Shown here: in pieces, positions 26,668-35,506 of the stretch
Layout of the letters: each line of letters begins with the position of its first letter
How positions within the stretch are numbered: position 1 is the first letter of the stretch
Source of the DNA: Marmoricola sp.
GTDB taxonomy: Bacteria > Actinomycetota > Actinomycetes > Propionibacteriales > Nocardioidaceae
Direction: 5' to 3'
Assembly: GCA_025965195.1 (NCBI GenBank)
Contig: JAOPXK010000120.1
Span: 1 to 64,000 of the forward strand
DNA: 64,000 nucleotides
The notes under the pieces: generated by a model
Seen by the model: the letters and a program-made list of their open reading frames with translations, nothing else
The model's database searches: none
What the model was told of the DNA's origin: nothing
Position numbers and translations under genes: made by a program

Positions 26668-27308
26668 TGCCGCAGGGACAGCCGAGCGCCGTACCCGAGG
26701 ACGGGCTGAGCACCCGCCAGCGCCGCAACCGGCCGCTCGTGATGGTGCACACCGGCGACGGCAAGGGGAAGTCGACGGCGGCCTTCGGCCTCGCCCTCCG
26801 AGGCTGGAACCAGGGCTGGGACATCGGGGTCTTCCAGTTCGTGAAGTCCGCGAAGTGGCGGCTGGGCGAGCAGACCGCGTTCGAGCGGCTGGGCGAGATC
26901 TCGGCAGGCTCGATCACCGGGGACGGGAGCCCGACCACAGGAAACGGCAGCAAGATCGAGTGGCACAAGATGGGTTCGGGCTGGTCCTGGTCGCGCAAGC
27001 AGGGCGAGGACGAGGACCACGCCCGTGACGCGGCCGAAGGCTGGGCAGAGATCAAGCGCCGGATGGCCGAGGAACGACACGACCTCTACCTGCTCGACGA
27101 GTTCACCTACCCGATCAACTGGGGCTGGGTCGATGTCGAGGACGTCGTTGCCACGCTGGCGAATCGACCCGGACACCAGCATGTCGTGATCACCGGCCGA
27201 CGCGCTGACCCGCGGCTGCTCGAAGTCGCCGACCTGGTCACCGAGATGACCAACGTGAAGCACCCGATGGACGCCGGTCAGAAGGGCCAGCGGGGCATCG
27301 AATGGTGA
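26667..27308 (+). CDS. cobO: Corrinoid adenosyltransferase CobO
   Basis: Transfers the adenosyl group from ATP to cobalt in cob(I)yrinate a,c-diamide. 213 aa, P-loop fold. The N-terminal P-loop VMVHTGDGKGKSTAAFGLAL, the VFQFVKSAKWR strand, LYLLDEFTYPINWGW and HVVITGRRADPRL are CobA/CobO-type signatures. Start overlaps the chelatase stop (TGATG) and the 3' end overlaps the cobB-cobC start by 7 bases, so the series is coupled. Confidence 0.95.
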   Translation: MPQGQPSAVPEDGLSTRQRRNRPLVMVHTGDGKGKSTAAFGLALRGWNQGWDIGVFQFVKSAKWRLGEQTAFERLGEISAGSITGDGSPTTGNGSKIEWHKMGSGWSWSRKQGEDEDHARDAAEGWAEIKRRMAEERHDLYLLDEFTYPINWGWVDVEDVVATLANRPGHQHVVITGRRADPRLLEVADLVTEMTNVKHPMDAGQKGQRGIEW

Positions 27309-29773
27309 CCCTGCCGCGACTCGTCATCGCGGCGCCGGCCTCTGGCCACGGCAAGACCACCGTCGCCACCGGGCTGATGGCCGCCCTCTCCCGAGCCGGT
27401 CACGTGGTCAGTGGCCACAAGGTCGGGCCGGACTACATCGACCCGGGCTATCACGCGCTCGCGACCGGTCGGTCCGGTCGCAACCTCGATCCGCACCTGG
27501 TGGGGGAATCCCTCCTCGTGCCACTGCTCCTGCACGGGGCTGCGGGAGCGGACATCGCAGTGGTGGAAGGTGTGATGGGCCTCTACGACGGCCAGATCGG
27601 CGGCAACGGCTTCGCCTCGACGGCCCATGTCGCCGCTGTCACGCGCACCCCGGTCGTCCTTGTCGTCGATGTCTCCCACGCATCCCGCTCCATCGCTGCG
27701 ACCGTGCACGGGATGACCACCTGGGACCCCTCGGTCGACGTGGTCGGGGTGATCCTCAACAAGGCCGGCTCGCAGCGCCACGCCGACGAGGTGCTCGCCT
27801 CACTCGGTACGTCGATCCCGGTGCTCGGCGTACTCCAGCGCGATGACGGCATCATCGCTCCGTCCCGCCACCTCGGACTGGTGCCCGCCGCCGAACGCTC
27901 CGACGCGGCCCACGCCCTCGACCGCCTCGCCGCCCAGGTGGCCGACAAGATCGATCTGGAAGCCGTGGTCCGGCTGGCCTCGGCCGCACCCGACCTGCCC
28001 GACCCGCCCTGGGATCCTTCTTCGGTGGTCGAGCCTGTCACTTCGGTGGTCGACCACCGGAAGCCTCTCATCGCGATGGCCGGCGGCCGCGCCTTCACCT
28101 TCCGGTACGCCGAGACCGAGGAGCTGTTGCGGGCCGCCGGGTGCGAGGTCGTCACCTTCGACCCGATGACAGCTGCTGCGCTGCCGGCAGCGACGACCGG
28201 GATCTATCTCGGCGGTGGCTTCCCCGAGGTGTACGCCGCCGACCTCTCCGCCAACACCCCGCTCCGCGAGGACCTTCGGGCTGCGATCGCCGCCGGTGTG
28301 CCAACGGTCGCGGAGTGCGCGGGTCTGCTCTACCTCTGCCGGACCGTCCGTCCCGCCGACGGTCCGCCGGCCGCGATGATCGGGGCGCTCGGCGTGGACG
28401 CCGTGATGGGTCCGCGGCTGACCCTGTCGTACCGGACCGCGCACAGCCCGGCCGACAATGTGCTGACCGCCGAGGGCCAGCAGGTCACCGGCCACGAGTT
28501 CCACCGCACGGTGCTGCTGGACCACCAGAACGCCAACCCTGCCTGGGAGTTCGCCACTCCGGAGGGGCCGATCCTTGCGGGGTTCGCGACGCCGACCGTG
28601 AACGCGTCCTACCTCCACACCCACTGGGCCGGACATCCGGCTCTCGCCCAGCGCTTCGCTGACGCCGCCGCCCGCACCCCCCGGTGGTCGAGCCAACCCC
28701 GGCGGTCGAGCTTGTCGAGACCCCTCCCGACCGTGATCTCGACAAGGCCGATCACCGCCACTCCCGGCTACGACCTGCGGCACCACGGTGACCGCGAGGC
28801 ACTCGACGGTCTCCTCGACTTCGCCGTCAACGTCTACGACGACCACCGACCCGGCTGGCTCGACGATGCCCTCACCCGGAGCCTGGCCGACGCACATCGC
28901 TACCCCGACACGACGAATGCCCAACAGGCGTTGGCGAAACGGCACCACGTCCAGTCGGAGCAGGTGCTCCCGACTGCTGGAGCCTCGGAGGCGTTCGGGC
29001 TGATCGCCAGGCTCCGGGACTGGCGGCATCCGGTCGTCGTACATCCACAGTTCACGGAGCCGGACGTCGCGCTGACCGAGGCCGGCCATCCGCCCCGCCA
29101 TCTGGTTCTCGATGCCCGCAAGGGCTACCGGCTCGACCCGGCCGCGGTTCCCGCCGAGGCGGATCTGGTCGTGATCGGCAACCCGACCAACCCGACCGGT
29201 GTCCTGCACCCGAGGGCGGCGATCGAGGAGCTGTTGGAGCCCGGCCGGGTCGTCGTCGTCGACGAGGCGTTCCTCGAGGACGGCCTCGAGTCCCTTGCCG
29301 CCGACCCGCGCGAGGGACTGATCGTCGTGCGCAGCCTCACCAAGCTCTGGTCGATCCCGGGCATCAGGGCCGGCTACCTGCTCGGAGATCCGGACACTGT
29401 CCAGCAGCTCGCCACGGGTCAGGCTCCGTGGTCGGTCTCGACGACGGCCGCGGCCGCCATGGTGGCCTGCAGCGCTCCAGCTGCCGAGGTCGAGACTCTC
29501 CGCCGTGTCGAGGCGATCTGCGAGCGGCGGCGGCTCCTCGTCGATGGGCTGGACCGGCTCGGCATCCCGTTCGTGGCCGGTTCGCGGGCCCCGTTCGTGC
29601 TGGCGAAGCCCGGTCCGGCGATGCGGGAGGCGTTGCTCACAAGGGGGATCGCCGTCCGCCGCGCCGACACCTTCCCCGGGCTCGGACCCGACTGGATCCG
29701 GATCGCCGTACGCCGGCAGCGTCCGACCCAGAGGCTGCTGGACGCCCTCTCGGACATCAGCCGGACCCCCTGA
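27302..29773 (+). CDS. cobB: Fused cobyrinate a,c-diamide synthase (CobB) and CobC-type PLP enzyme
   Basis: 823 aa. Residues 1-about 459 are CobB: ATP site VIAAPASGHGKTTVATGL, VGPDYIDPGYH, the amidotransferase nucleophile in VAECAGLLYL and the closing HTHWAGHP. Residues about 488-823 are a class II aminotransferase-like CobC/CobD domain (Rv2231c family), with VIGNPTNPTG and the PLP lysine in SLTKLWSIPGIRAGYL; it should make the aminopropanol phosphate arm. The junction (about 460-487) is low-complexity, encoded by copies of the dispersed repeat, as is a stretch near 240-253 (VVEPVTSVVD). No stop or frameshift separates the parts. Most genomes keep these as two genes. Confidence 0.93.
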   Translation: MVTLPRLVIAAPASGHGKTTVATGLMAALSRAGHVVSGHKVGPDYIDPGYHALATGRSGRNLDPHLVGESLLVPLLLHGAAGADIAVVEGVMGLYDGQIGGNGFASTAHVAAVTRTPVVLVVDVSHASRSIAATVHGMTTWDPSVDVVGVILNKAGSQRHADEVLASLGTSIPVLGVLQRDDGIIAPSRHLGLVPAAERSDAAHALDRLAAQVADKIDLEAVVRLASAAPDLPDPPWDPSSVVEPVTSVVDHRKPLIAMAGGRAFTFRYAETEELLRAAGCEVVTFDPMTAAALPAATTGIYLGGGFPEVYAADLSANTPLREDLRAAIAAGVPTVAECAGLLYLCRTVRPADGPPAAMIGALGVDAVMGPRLTLSYRTAHSPADNVLTAEGQQVTGHEFHRTVLLDHQNANPAWEFATPEGPILAGFATPTVNASYLHTHWAGHPALAQRFADAAARTPRWSSQPRRSSLSRPLPTVISTRPITATPGYDLRHHGDREALDGLLDFAVNVYDDHRPGWLDDALTRSLADAHRYPDTTNAQQALAKRHHVQSEQVLPTAGASEAFGLIARLRDWRHPVVVHPQFTEPDVALTEAGHPPRHLVLDARKGYRLDPAAVPAEADLVVIGNPTNPTGVLHPRAAIEELLEPGRVVVVDEAFLEDGLESLAADPREGLIVVRSLTKLWSIPGIRAGYLLGDPDTVQQLATGQAPWSVSTTAAAAMVACSAPAAEVETLRRVEAICERRRLLVDGLDRLGIPFVAGSRAPFVLAKPGPAMREALLTRGIAVRRADTFPGLGPDWIRIAVRRQRPTQRLLDALSDISRTP
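28021..28060. repeat. Dispersed GGTGGTCGAG repeat in the CobB part
   Basis: Two adjacent partial copies (GGTGGTCGAGCCTGTC and GGTGGTCGACCACC) lie between the two halves of the CobB domain and are read as SSVVEPVTSVVDH. Confidence 0.65.
28683..28746. repeat. Compound dispersed repeat at the cobB/cobC junction
   Basis: GGTGGTCGAG (28683), GGCGGTCGAGCTTGTCGAGACC (28701-28722) and an inverted CTCGACAAG (28738-28746). Translated in a different frame from the cobN copy, giving WSSQPRRSSLSRP. Confidence 0.75.
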
Positions 29774-29821
29774 TCGTCGCTGTGAGGGTCGCTGGGGACA
29801 GGCCCTAGGATGGCGGTACAA

Positions 29822-29907
29822 CCAGGCACGAGGAAGCCGGTGGAACTCCGGCACAGTCGCGCTACTGTGACATCGCTTCGGCGGTGGAGTCAGACCCGAA
29901 GGCCTGG
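29822..29907 (+). ncRNA. Cobalamin riboswitch upstream of cobT
   Basis: Core GAGGAAGCCGGTGGAACTCC, B12 box GCGCTACTGTGACATCG and 3' GGAGTCAGACCCGAAGG are clear. P1 pairs CCAGGC (29822-29827) with GCCTGG (29902-29907). It lies in the 180-base gap after the cobB-cobC stop, so cobT and cobS are controlled separately from the genes in front. Confidence 0.93.
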
Positions 29908-29953
29908 ATCAGATCCCCAATCATCGGGACGCACCATCCCGAAGGAGGACTCG

Positions 29954-31000
29954 ATGGCCTCGTCCATTCTCGCCCACGGCATCCCTGTTGACCCGCCCTC
30001 ACCGGCGATCCGGGCGGAGGCCGACGAGCGCCTCGCCGGCCTCGCCACCCCACCCGGAGCTCTCGGCCGGCTCGGGGAGCTGGGTGTGTGGGTGGCCGCC
30101 ACCCAGGGGCAGCTGCCACCCGCTCCTGTCGAGAACGTCCGGGCGGTGGTCTTCGCCGGCGACCACGGCGTCGCAGCCCATGGTGTCTCGGCCTTTCCTT
30201 CGGCCGTGACGCCTGCGATGGTCCGCACCTTCCTGTCCGGCCGGGCCGGTGTCTCGGCCCTCGCCAACGCTCATGGCGTCTCGGTCCGGGTGCTCGACAT
30301 CGCCGTCGACGACGACCTCGACGGGGTGGACCCGGAGGTGCAGCGCTTCAAGGTACGGCGCAGCAGCCGGCCTCTCCATCTCGAGGACGCCCTCACCGCC
30401 GAGGAGACCCAGGCCGCACTCGACGCGGGCGCCACTGTCGCCGCCGAGGAGATAGCGCTGGGTGCCCAGCTCCTGATCAGCGGCGACATGGGGATCGGCA
30501 ACACCACGCCGGCCGCGGCACTGATCGCTTCGTCCTACGGCCTACCTGCCAGCGAGGTGACCGGTCGCGGCACCGGCATCGACGACTCGTCCCTGATCGC
30601 CAAGCAGGAGCTCATCCAGCTGGCCCTCGATCGCACCGGCGACCTGGCTGCCTTCGAAACCCTTGCGGCGCTGGGCGGAGCAGATCTCGCCGCGTCCGTC
30701 GGCTTCATGGTCGCGGCCGCGCGCGCCGGCGTACCCGTGCTCCTCGATGGCGTCATCGCTGTCGCCTGTGCGGTGATCGCGGACCGCCTCGCGCCGGGCG
30801 CAGCGGCCTGGTTCGCAGCCGGTCACCGTTCCACCGAGCCCGCCCAGTCGCTCGCGCTCGAGAAGCTCGGGCTCGAACCGATCCTCGACCTGGGCATGCG
30901 CCTGGGTGAGGGCAGCGGTGCGGTTGCCGCCGTACCGGTCGTGCGTTCGGCCGCGGCCCTGCTCCGCGACGTCGCCCTGCTCTCCGAGCTCGCGCTCTGA
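29954..31000 (+). CDS. cobT: Nicotinate-nucleotide--dimethylbenzimidazole phosphoribosyltransferase CobT
   Basis: Makes alpha-ribazole phosphate for the lower ligand of B12. 348 aa. Motifs: PGALGRLGELG, VVFAGDHGVAAHGVSAFP, ISGDMGIGNTTPAAAL, VTGRGTGIDD, AGHRSTEPAQ and the catalytic glutamate in MRLGEGSGA. The ATG at 29954 is preceded by GAAGGAGG at 7 bases. In-frame codons upstream fall inside the riboswitch and are excluded. cobS follows after 5 bases. Confidence 0.95.
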   Translation: MASSILAHGIPVDPPSPAIRAEADERLAGLATPPGALGRLGELGVWVAATQGQLPPAPVENVRAVVFAGDHGVAAHGVSAFPSAVTPAMVRTFLSGRAGVSALANAHGVSVRVLDIAVDDDLDGVDPEVQRFKVRRSSRPLHLEDALTAEETQAALDAGATVAAEEIALGAQLLISGDMGIGNTTPAAALIASSYGLPASEVTGRGTGIDDSSLIAKQELIQLALDRTGDLAAFETLAALGGADLAASVGFMVAAARAGVPVLLDGVIAVACAVIADRLAPGAAAWFAAGHRSTEPAQSLALEKLGLEPILDLGMRLGEGSGAVAAVPVVRSAAALLRDVALLSELAL

Positions 31001-31005
31001 CGCTG

Positions 31006-31758
31006 ATGGACTCGTGGCGGCTGGCCGTCGGGACGTTGACGGCAATCCCGACCCGACCACCGGCCCGGGTCGACCGGTCGGTCACACGAGCCGCGATGTT
31101 GCTGGCTCCGGTCGCAGTGATCCCGCTCGGGCTGCTGGTGGCGCTGGTGCTCTGGGCCGGTCGGTCCCTGAACCTTGCGGCGTTTCCCGTTGCTGTGCTG
31201 GGGATTGGCGCTCTGGCGCTGGGCAGCCGGGCGTTCCACCTCGATGGCCTGTCGGACACGGCCGACGGTCTGACGGCTTCCTATGACCGGGAGCGCTCGC
31301 TCGCGGTGATGAAGTCCGGCAGCGCCGGACCGGCCGGGGTCGTCGCGATCGTGGTCGTGCTCGGGGTGCAGGTCGGCTCCCTCGCCGCGCTGGTGGCGGT
31401 GCCGGGTGGTCCCCTGCTGGCCGCATTCCTGATCTGTGCGTCGCGGGCGTCGCTGGCGCTGGCCTGTCTGGCCGGAGTGCCCGCTGCTCGCACCTCGGGG
31501 CTGGCGGTCTCCTATGCCGGCACCATCCCGCGCTGGCTCGCCTCCCTGATCTGGTTGGTCGCTGTCGGTTTGTCGACATATGCCTTCCGGCTGGCAGGCT
31601 TCGACCTCTGGCGCGGTCCGGTCGCGATGCTCGCCGGCGCGTTTGTCGTTGCCCTGTTGCTGATTCGGTGCGTACGCCGTTTCGGGGGCGTCACCGGTGA
31701 CGTCTTCGGGGCAGGCATCGAGCTCTGCCTGGCCGTGATGTTGCTGGCTTCGACGTGA
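31006..31758 (+). CDS. cobS: Adenosylcobinamide-GDP ribazoletransferase CobS
   Basis: Membrane enzyme that joins alpha-ribazole to adenosylcobinamide-GDP, the last assembly step. 250 aa with five to six hydrophobic helices and the family active-site motif FHLDGLSDTADGL (about residues 77-89). Directly follows cobT, so both share the riboswitch. Its stop is 5 bases from the convergent cobU stop. Confidence 0.95.
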   Translation: MDSWRLAVGTLTAIPTRPPARVDRSVTRAAMLLAPVAVIPLGLLVALVLWAGRSLNLAAFPVAVLGIGALALGSRAFHLDGLSDTADGLTASYDRERSLAVMKSGSAGPAGVVAIVVVLGVQVGSLAALVAVPGGPLLAAFLICASRASLALACLAGVPAARTSGLAVSYAGTIPRWLASLIWLVAVGLSTYAFRLAGFDLWRGPVAMLAGAFVVALLLIRCVRRFGGVTGDVFGAGIELCLAVMLLAST

Positions 31759-31763
31759 CCGGC

Positions 31764-32324
31764 TCAGAGCTTCAGGACCCGGCCGGCGATCACCAGGTGC
31801 ACTTCGTCGCAGGTGGCGGCGAACCGCTGGTTGACCGTCCCCAGGAGATCCCGGAAGAGCCGACCACTCGGATGGGCGGGGACGACTCCCAACCCGACCT
31901 CGTTCGTGACCAGGACGATCGAGTCAGCCTCGGCGACGGCCATGACCGCTGCATCCAGCGTCGCCTCGAAGGCGTCCTCCCACGCGGCCTTCGGCGTCTC
32001 CCAACCGTCAAGACCGTCGATGACGGCGGTCAGCCAGGTGCCCAGGCAGTCGACCAGAACAGTGCTGCCCCCGTGGTCGAGCTCCCGCCGGTGGTCGAGC
32101 TTGTCGAGACCACCCAGCACGCCGGCAAGGTCGGCCGTCTCGATGGTCGTCCAGTGGCCCGGCCGACGCTCCCGGTGAGCGCTGATCCGGGCGGCCCACT
32201 CGGGGTCGTTGCCGTCGGGCACCGGGCCAGGAGCGACGTAGGTGACGGCGGCCGCGCCGCTGACCAGCGACTCCGCGTGCGCGGACTTGCCGGAGCGCAC
32301 GCCACCGGTCACCAGGATCTTCAC
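31764..32324 (-). CDS. cobU: Adenosylcobinamide kinase/adenosylcobinamide-phosphate guanylyltransferase CobU
   Basis: Phosphorylates adenosylcobinamide and adds GMP. 186 aa. P-loop ILVTGGVRSGKSAHAE, VTYVAP, the R-x-x-H-W-T-like RRPGHWTTIET and LVDCLGTWL are typical; VLVTNEVGLGVVP closes the core. Residues about 71-84 (GLDKLDHRRELDHG) come from the dispersed repeat, just before the VLVDCL strand. GTG at 32324 is chosen, with GGTGGAG just upstream; a GTG at 32333 is an alternative. Divergent from cobD with about 23 bases between. Confidence 0.92.
   Translation of the reverse strand: MKILVTGGVRSGKSAHAESLVSGAAAVTYVAPGPVPDGNDPEWAARISAHRERRPGHWTTIETADLAGVLGGLDKLDHRRELDHGGSTVLVDCLGTWLTAVIDGLDGWETPKAAWEDAFEATLDAAVMAVAEADSIVLVTNEVGLGVVPAHPSGRLFRDLLGTVNQRFAATCDEVHLVIAGRVLKL
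32073..32114. repeat. Dispersed repeat inside cobU
   Basis: A partial copy (GTGGTCGAGC) followed by a full copy, GGTGGTCGAGCTTGTCGAGACC at about 32090-32112. Read on the minus strand as DKLDHRRELDH. Confidence 0.8.
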
Positions 32325-32347
32325 GGGCTCCACCCTAGGGCCGCCCG

Positions 32348-33304
32348 ATGAGGTCACGGGCGGCCGGACTGCTGCTCGGCTTCGTGGCGGACCGGCTCCT
32401 CGGTGACCCATCCCGCTGGCACCCGGTCGCCGGCTTCGGCCGGGCAGCGGCCGCTCTCGAGCGGGCTGTCCACGCGGACTCGCGGGCGCAGGGCGCCTGC
32501 TACACGACCGCTCTGGTGGGGTCGAGCACCCTTGTCGGGATGGCGATCGACAGCAGCCTTGGTCGGCGGCCAGTGCTGCACACGGTTGCCGTCGCGGCCG
32601 CCACCTGGGCCGTTCTCGGAGGAACGTCCCTCGGACGCGAAGCCTCCGCGGTCGAGCGGCTGCTCGCCGACGACGACCTCCCAGCAGCCCGGGATCGGCT
32701 GACCCACCTCGTGGGACGTGACACCTCCCGGCTCGATGCATCAGAGATTGCCCGGGCCACCATCGAGTCGGTCGCGGAGAACACCTCCGACGCCGTCGTC
32801 GCGCCACTGGTGCTCGGCGGGCTCGGTGGCATCGGTGGCCTGCTCGGCTACCGCGCCGCAAACACCCTCGACGCCATGGTCGGTCATCGCAGTGCGCGCC
32901 ACGAACGCTTCGGCTGGGCGTCGGCGCGACTGGACGACGTACTCAATGTCCCCGGATCACGCCTCTCCGCGCTGCTCGCCTGCGGGTTCGCCCCCGAGGG
33001 CCGTCGCCTCGAGGCGTTGCGGACCTGGCGCACGGACGCGGCTGGCCACCCCTCGCCCAACGCCGGCCCGGTCGAGTCGGCGTTCGCCGGCGCGTTGGGC
33101 GTCAGGCTCGGCGGGACCAACACCTATGGCAGCCGGGTCGAGCGCCGGCCCGTGATGGGATCGGGGCGTCCCGCGACGCCGACCGACATCGCCCGGGCCA
33201 TCCGGCTGGCGGACCGGGTCGGCTGGGGCGCGATCGTGCTCATTGCGCTCGCGTCGGGTCTCTCGCGACGACGGCCTACGGCGGGTCCTCGGACCCACGA
33301 CTGA
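32348..33304 (+). CDS. cobD: Adenosylcobinamide-phosphate synthase CobD/CbiB
   Basis: Membrane protein that attaches the aminopropanol arm to adenosylcobyric acid. 318 aa with several hydrophobic helices. Family motifs: [17 protein letters not shown] at the N-terminus, [20 protein letters not shown] and [13 protein letters not shown]. Its 3' end overlaps the convergent cobK by 29 bases, so the two transcripts are antisense there. Confidence 0.94.
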   Translation: MRSRAAGLLLGFVADRLLGDPSRWHPVAGFGRAAAALERAVHADSRAQGACYTTALVGSSTLVGMAIDSSLGRRPVLHTVAVAAATWAVLGGTSLGREASAVERLLADDDLPAARDRLTHLVGRDTSRLDASEIARATIESVAENTSDAVVAPLVLGGLGGIGGLLGYRAANTLDAMVGHRSARHERFGWASARLDDVLNVPGSRLSALLACGFAPEGRRLEALRTWRTDAAGHPSPNAGPVESAFAGALGVRLGGTNTYGSRVERRPVMGSGRPATPTDIARAIRLADRVGWGAIVLIALASGLSRRRPTAGPRTHD

Positions 33305-34028
33305 CCCACGCGAAGGCTGCTTCGGCATCGCCGACCACGTTCACGCTCGCCGGAGCTGGAGTACGGCGGACGATGACGACAGGGATGTCCAGCGCAGCGG
33401 CGGCAGCCATCTTGGGCCAGGTCCAGGTGCCACCGGAGTCCTTGGTGACGAGGACGTCGACGCGATGCTCGCGCATCAGTGCCAGCTCGGTCGCAAGCTC
33501 GTACGGACCTCGGCTGAGCAGGACCGTCCACTGGGCCGGGAGGTCGATCGCCGGTTGGTCAACGACCCGAACCAGCGCCTCGTGTGCCGCGAGCGGCCCG
33601 GCGAACCTGGCGAGGGACTGCCGACCGACGGTGAGAAACGCGCGATTCCCCTGCGTGGCAACGGCTTTCGCCGCCTCGTCGTGGTCGGCCACCCACGTCC
33701 AGGTGTGCGCTTCCGGAGCGTCGCCCCAGCCGGGTCGTTCCAGCCGGAGCAGGGGCACATCGTCGGCGGTGCACGCCGCGAGCGCATTGGCCGACATTCC
33801 CTGGGCGAACGGATGAGTCGCATCGACGACCGCCTCGATCCGCTCCGAGCGGAGGTAGGCACGCAGCCCGTCGACCCCACCGAACCCGCCGATCCGGACC
33901 TTCCCGACGGGAAGCCGTGGCCTGGCCACCCGGCCGGCGAGTGAGGACAGGAAATCCGTATCCGTCTCCTCGAGCAGCTTCGCCAGCGCCCGCGCCTCCG
34001 CCGTACCCCCCAGGACCAGAGTCCTCAA
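33276..34028 (-). CDS. cobK: Precorrin-6A reductase CobK
   Basis: NADPH-dependent reduction of precorrin-6A to dihydro-precorrin-6. 250 aa. [42 protein letters not shown]-like [10 protein letters not shown] and [17 protein letters not shown] are diagnostic. The start is a TTG at 34028 overlapping the cobQ stop (TTGA), matching the expected N-terminus; a longer in-frame form would run 78 residues back into cobQ and is rejected. Confidence 0.94.
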   Translation of the reverse strand: MRTLVLGGTAEARALAKLLEETDTDFLSSLAGRVARPRLPVGKVRIGGFGGVDGLRAYLRSERIEAVVDATHPFAQGMSANALAACTADDVPLLRLERPGWGDAPEAHTWTWVADHDEAAKAVATQGNRAFLTVGRQSLARFAGPLAAHEALVRVVDQPAIDLPAQWTVLLSRGPYELATELALMREHRVDVLVTKDSGGTWTWPKMAAAAALDIPVVIVRRTPAPASVNVVGDAEAAFAWVSRGSEDPP

Positions 34029-35506
34029 CGTGTCGCGCCCGGAGGGAGCACTCGGAGGCTTGTTGGAGCGCCGGTCTCCGCGAGCGCCAACAGGGCGTCC
34101 ACGTCGAGGTGCTCCTCGACCAGATCGCCGAGAAGGTCGAGGCGTGCCTCGCGTCGCTCGGGAAAGCTGACCCCGGAAGGCACCCGCGTCAGGCCCGCGA
34201 TCGAGGCGACCTCTGCCAGCAGCGCCTGGCGAAACCCGTCGCTCTCGAGGCTGCCGTGCCACATCGTGGCGAACACGTTGTCGCTGCGAGCACCGCCGGG
34301 GAAGTCGTCGGCCGAGCCGCGGGTGAGCCGGCCGTGGTGGATTTCGTAGCCCGACACGGGTTGGCCGTACGCCGTGCCGCTCGGTAGCCGGAGCACCTTC
34401 TCCATCTCGAACGTGGTCGTCACGTCAAGCAGTCCCAGTCCTTCCGCAAAAGCCCCGGCGGAGCCTTCGACGCCCGCCGGATCCGAGATCGACCTCCCGA
34501 GCATCTGGGCCCCGCCACAGATCCCGAGGACCGACCGACCGGCGGCAGCATGTGCGGTGACCGCGCGGTCGAGCCCCCGGGACCGCAACCAGTCCAGGTC
34601 GGCGAGCGTCGCCCGGGTGCCCGGCAGGACGACCAGGTCGGCGGTCGCCAGATCCCGTGGCTCGGTGCAGAAGAAGACGTCGAGGTCGGGCTCGAGGCCG
34701 AGCGCGTCGACGTCGGTGAAGTTCGAGATCCGGGGCAACCGGAGCACGGCGACCCGCAACGTCGCATCCGCATCGGTGCGGCGACCCTCGAGGTCGAGCG
34801 CGTCCTCGGAGTCGAGCCACAGGTCCGGGTGCCAGGGCAGCACGCCGTAGACGGAACGCCCGGTCAGCCGCGCCAGCTCGTCCAGCCCGGGAGTCAGCAG
34901 CGTCGGGTCACCGCGGAACTTGTTGATCACGAAGCCCGCCAACAACGCCTGGTCAAGCGGCTCGAGCAGGGCCAGCGTCCCGTACATCGACGCAAACACC
35001 CCGCCCCGGTCGATGTCGCCGACCACCACCGTCGCGATGCCGGCGTGGCGGGCCAGGCCCATGTTGACGTAGTCACCCGCCCGGAGGTTGATCTCGGCCG
35101 GGCTTCCGGCACCTTCGGCGACGACCAGGTCGAAGCGCGAGGTGAGGTCGTCGAACGCGTCGTACGCCGCCCGCGCGAGATGCCGCCGCCCCTCGAGCCA
35201 GTCGCTCGATGCGACCTCACCCGCAGGCTGGCCCATCACGACGACGTGGCTGCGCCGGTCGCCACCCGGCTTGAGCAGCACCGGGTTCATGGCCGGCTCC
35301 GGAGTCGCACCTGCGGCCAGCGCCTGGATCCACTGCGCCCGGCCGATCTCGCCGCCCCCGGCGGTCACCATCGAGTTGTTGGACATGTTCTGCGCCTTGT
35401 ACGGCGCCACCTTGATCCCCCGTCGCGCGAAGGCCCGGCACAAGCCGGTCGTGACGATGCTCTTGCCGGCGTCCGACGTCGTCCCGGCAACCAGGAGGGC
35501 GCTCAT
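34025..35506 (-). CDS. cobQ: Cobyric acid synthase CobQ
   Basis: Glutamine-dependent amidation of four carboxyls of adenosylcobyrinate a,c-diamide. 493 aa. N-terminal synthetase: [50 protein letters not shown]-terminal amidotransferase: nucleophile cysteine in [11 protein letters not shown] and GYEIHHGR. The ATG at 35506 overlaps the SURF1 stop as ATGA, so cobQ translation depends on the SURF1 gene in front; cobK follows by TTGA. Confidence 0.95.
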   Translation of the reverse strand: MSALLVAGTTSDAGKSIVTTGLCRAFARRGIKVAPYKAQNMSNNSMVTAGGGEIGRAQWIQALAAGATPEPAMNPVLLKPGGDRRSHVVVMGQPAGEVASSDWLEGRRHLARAAYDAFDDLTSRFDLVVAEGAGSPAEINLRAGDYVNMGLARHAGIATVVVGDIDRGGVFASMYGTLALLEPLDQALLAGFVINKFRGDPTLLTPGLDELARLTGRSVYGVLPWHPDLWLDSEDALDLEGRRTDADATLRVAVLRLPRISNFTDVDALGLEPDLDVFFCTEPRDLATADLVVLPGTRATLADLDWLRSRGLDRAVTAHAAAGRSVLGICGGAQMLGRSISDPAGVEGSAGAFAEGLGLLDVTTTFEMEKVLRLPSGTAYGQPVSGYEIHHGRLTRGSADDFPGGARSDNVFATMWHGSLESDGFRQALLAEVASIAGLTRVPSGVSFPERREARLDLLGDLVEEHLDVDALLALAETGAPTSLRVLPPGATR

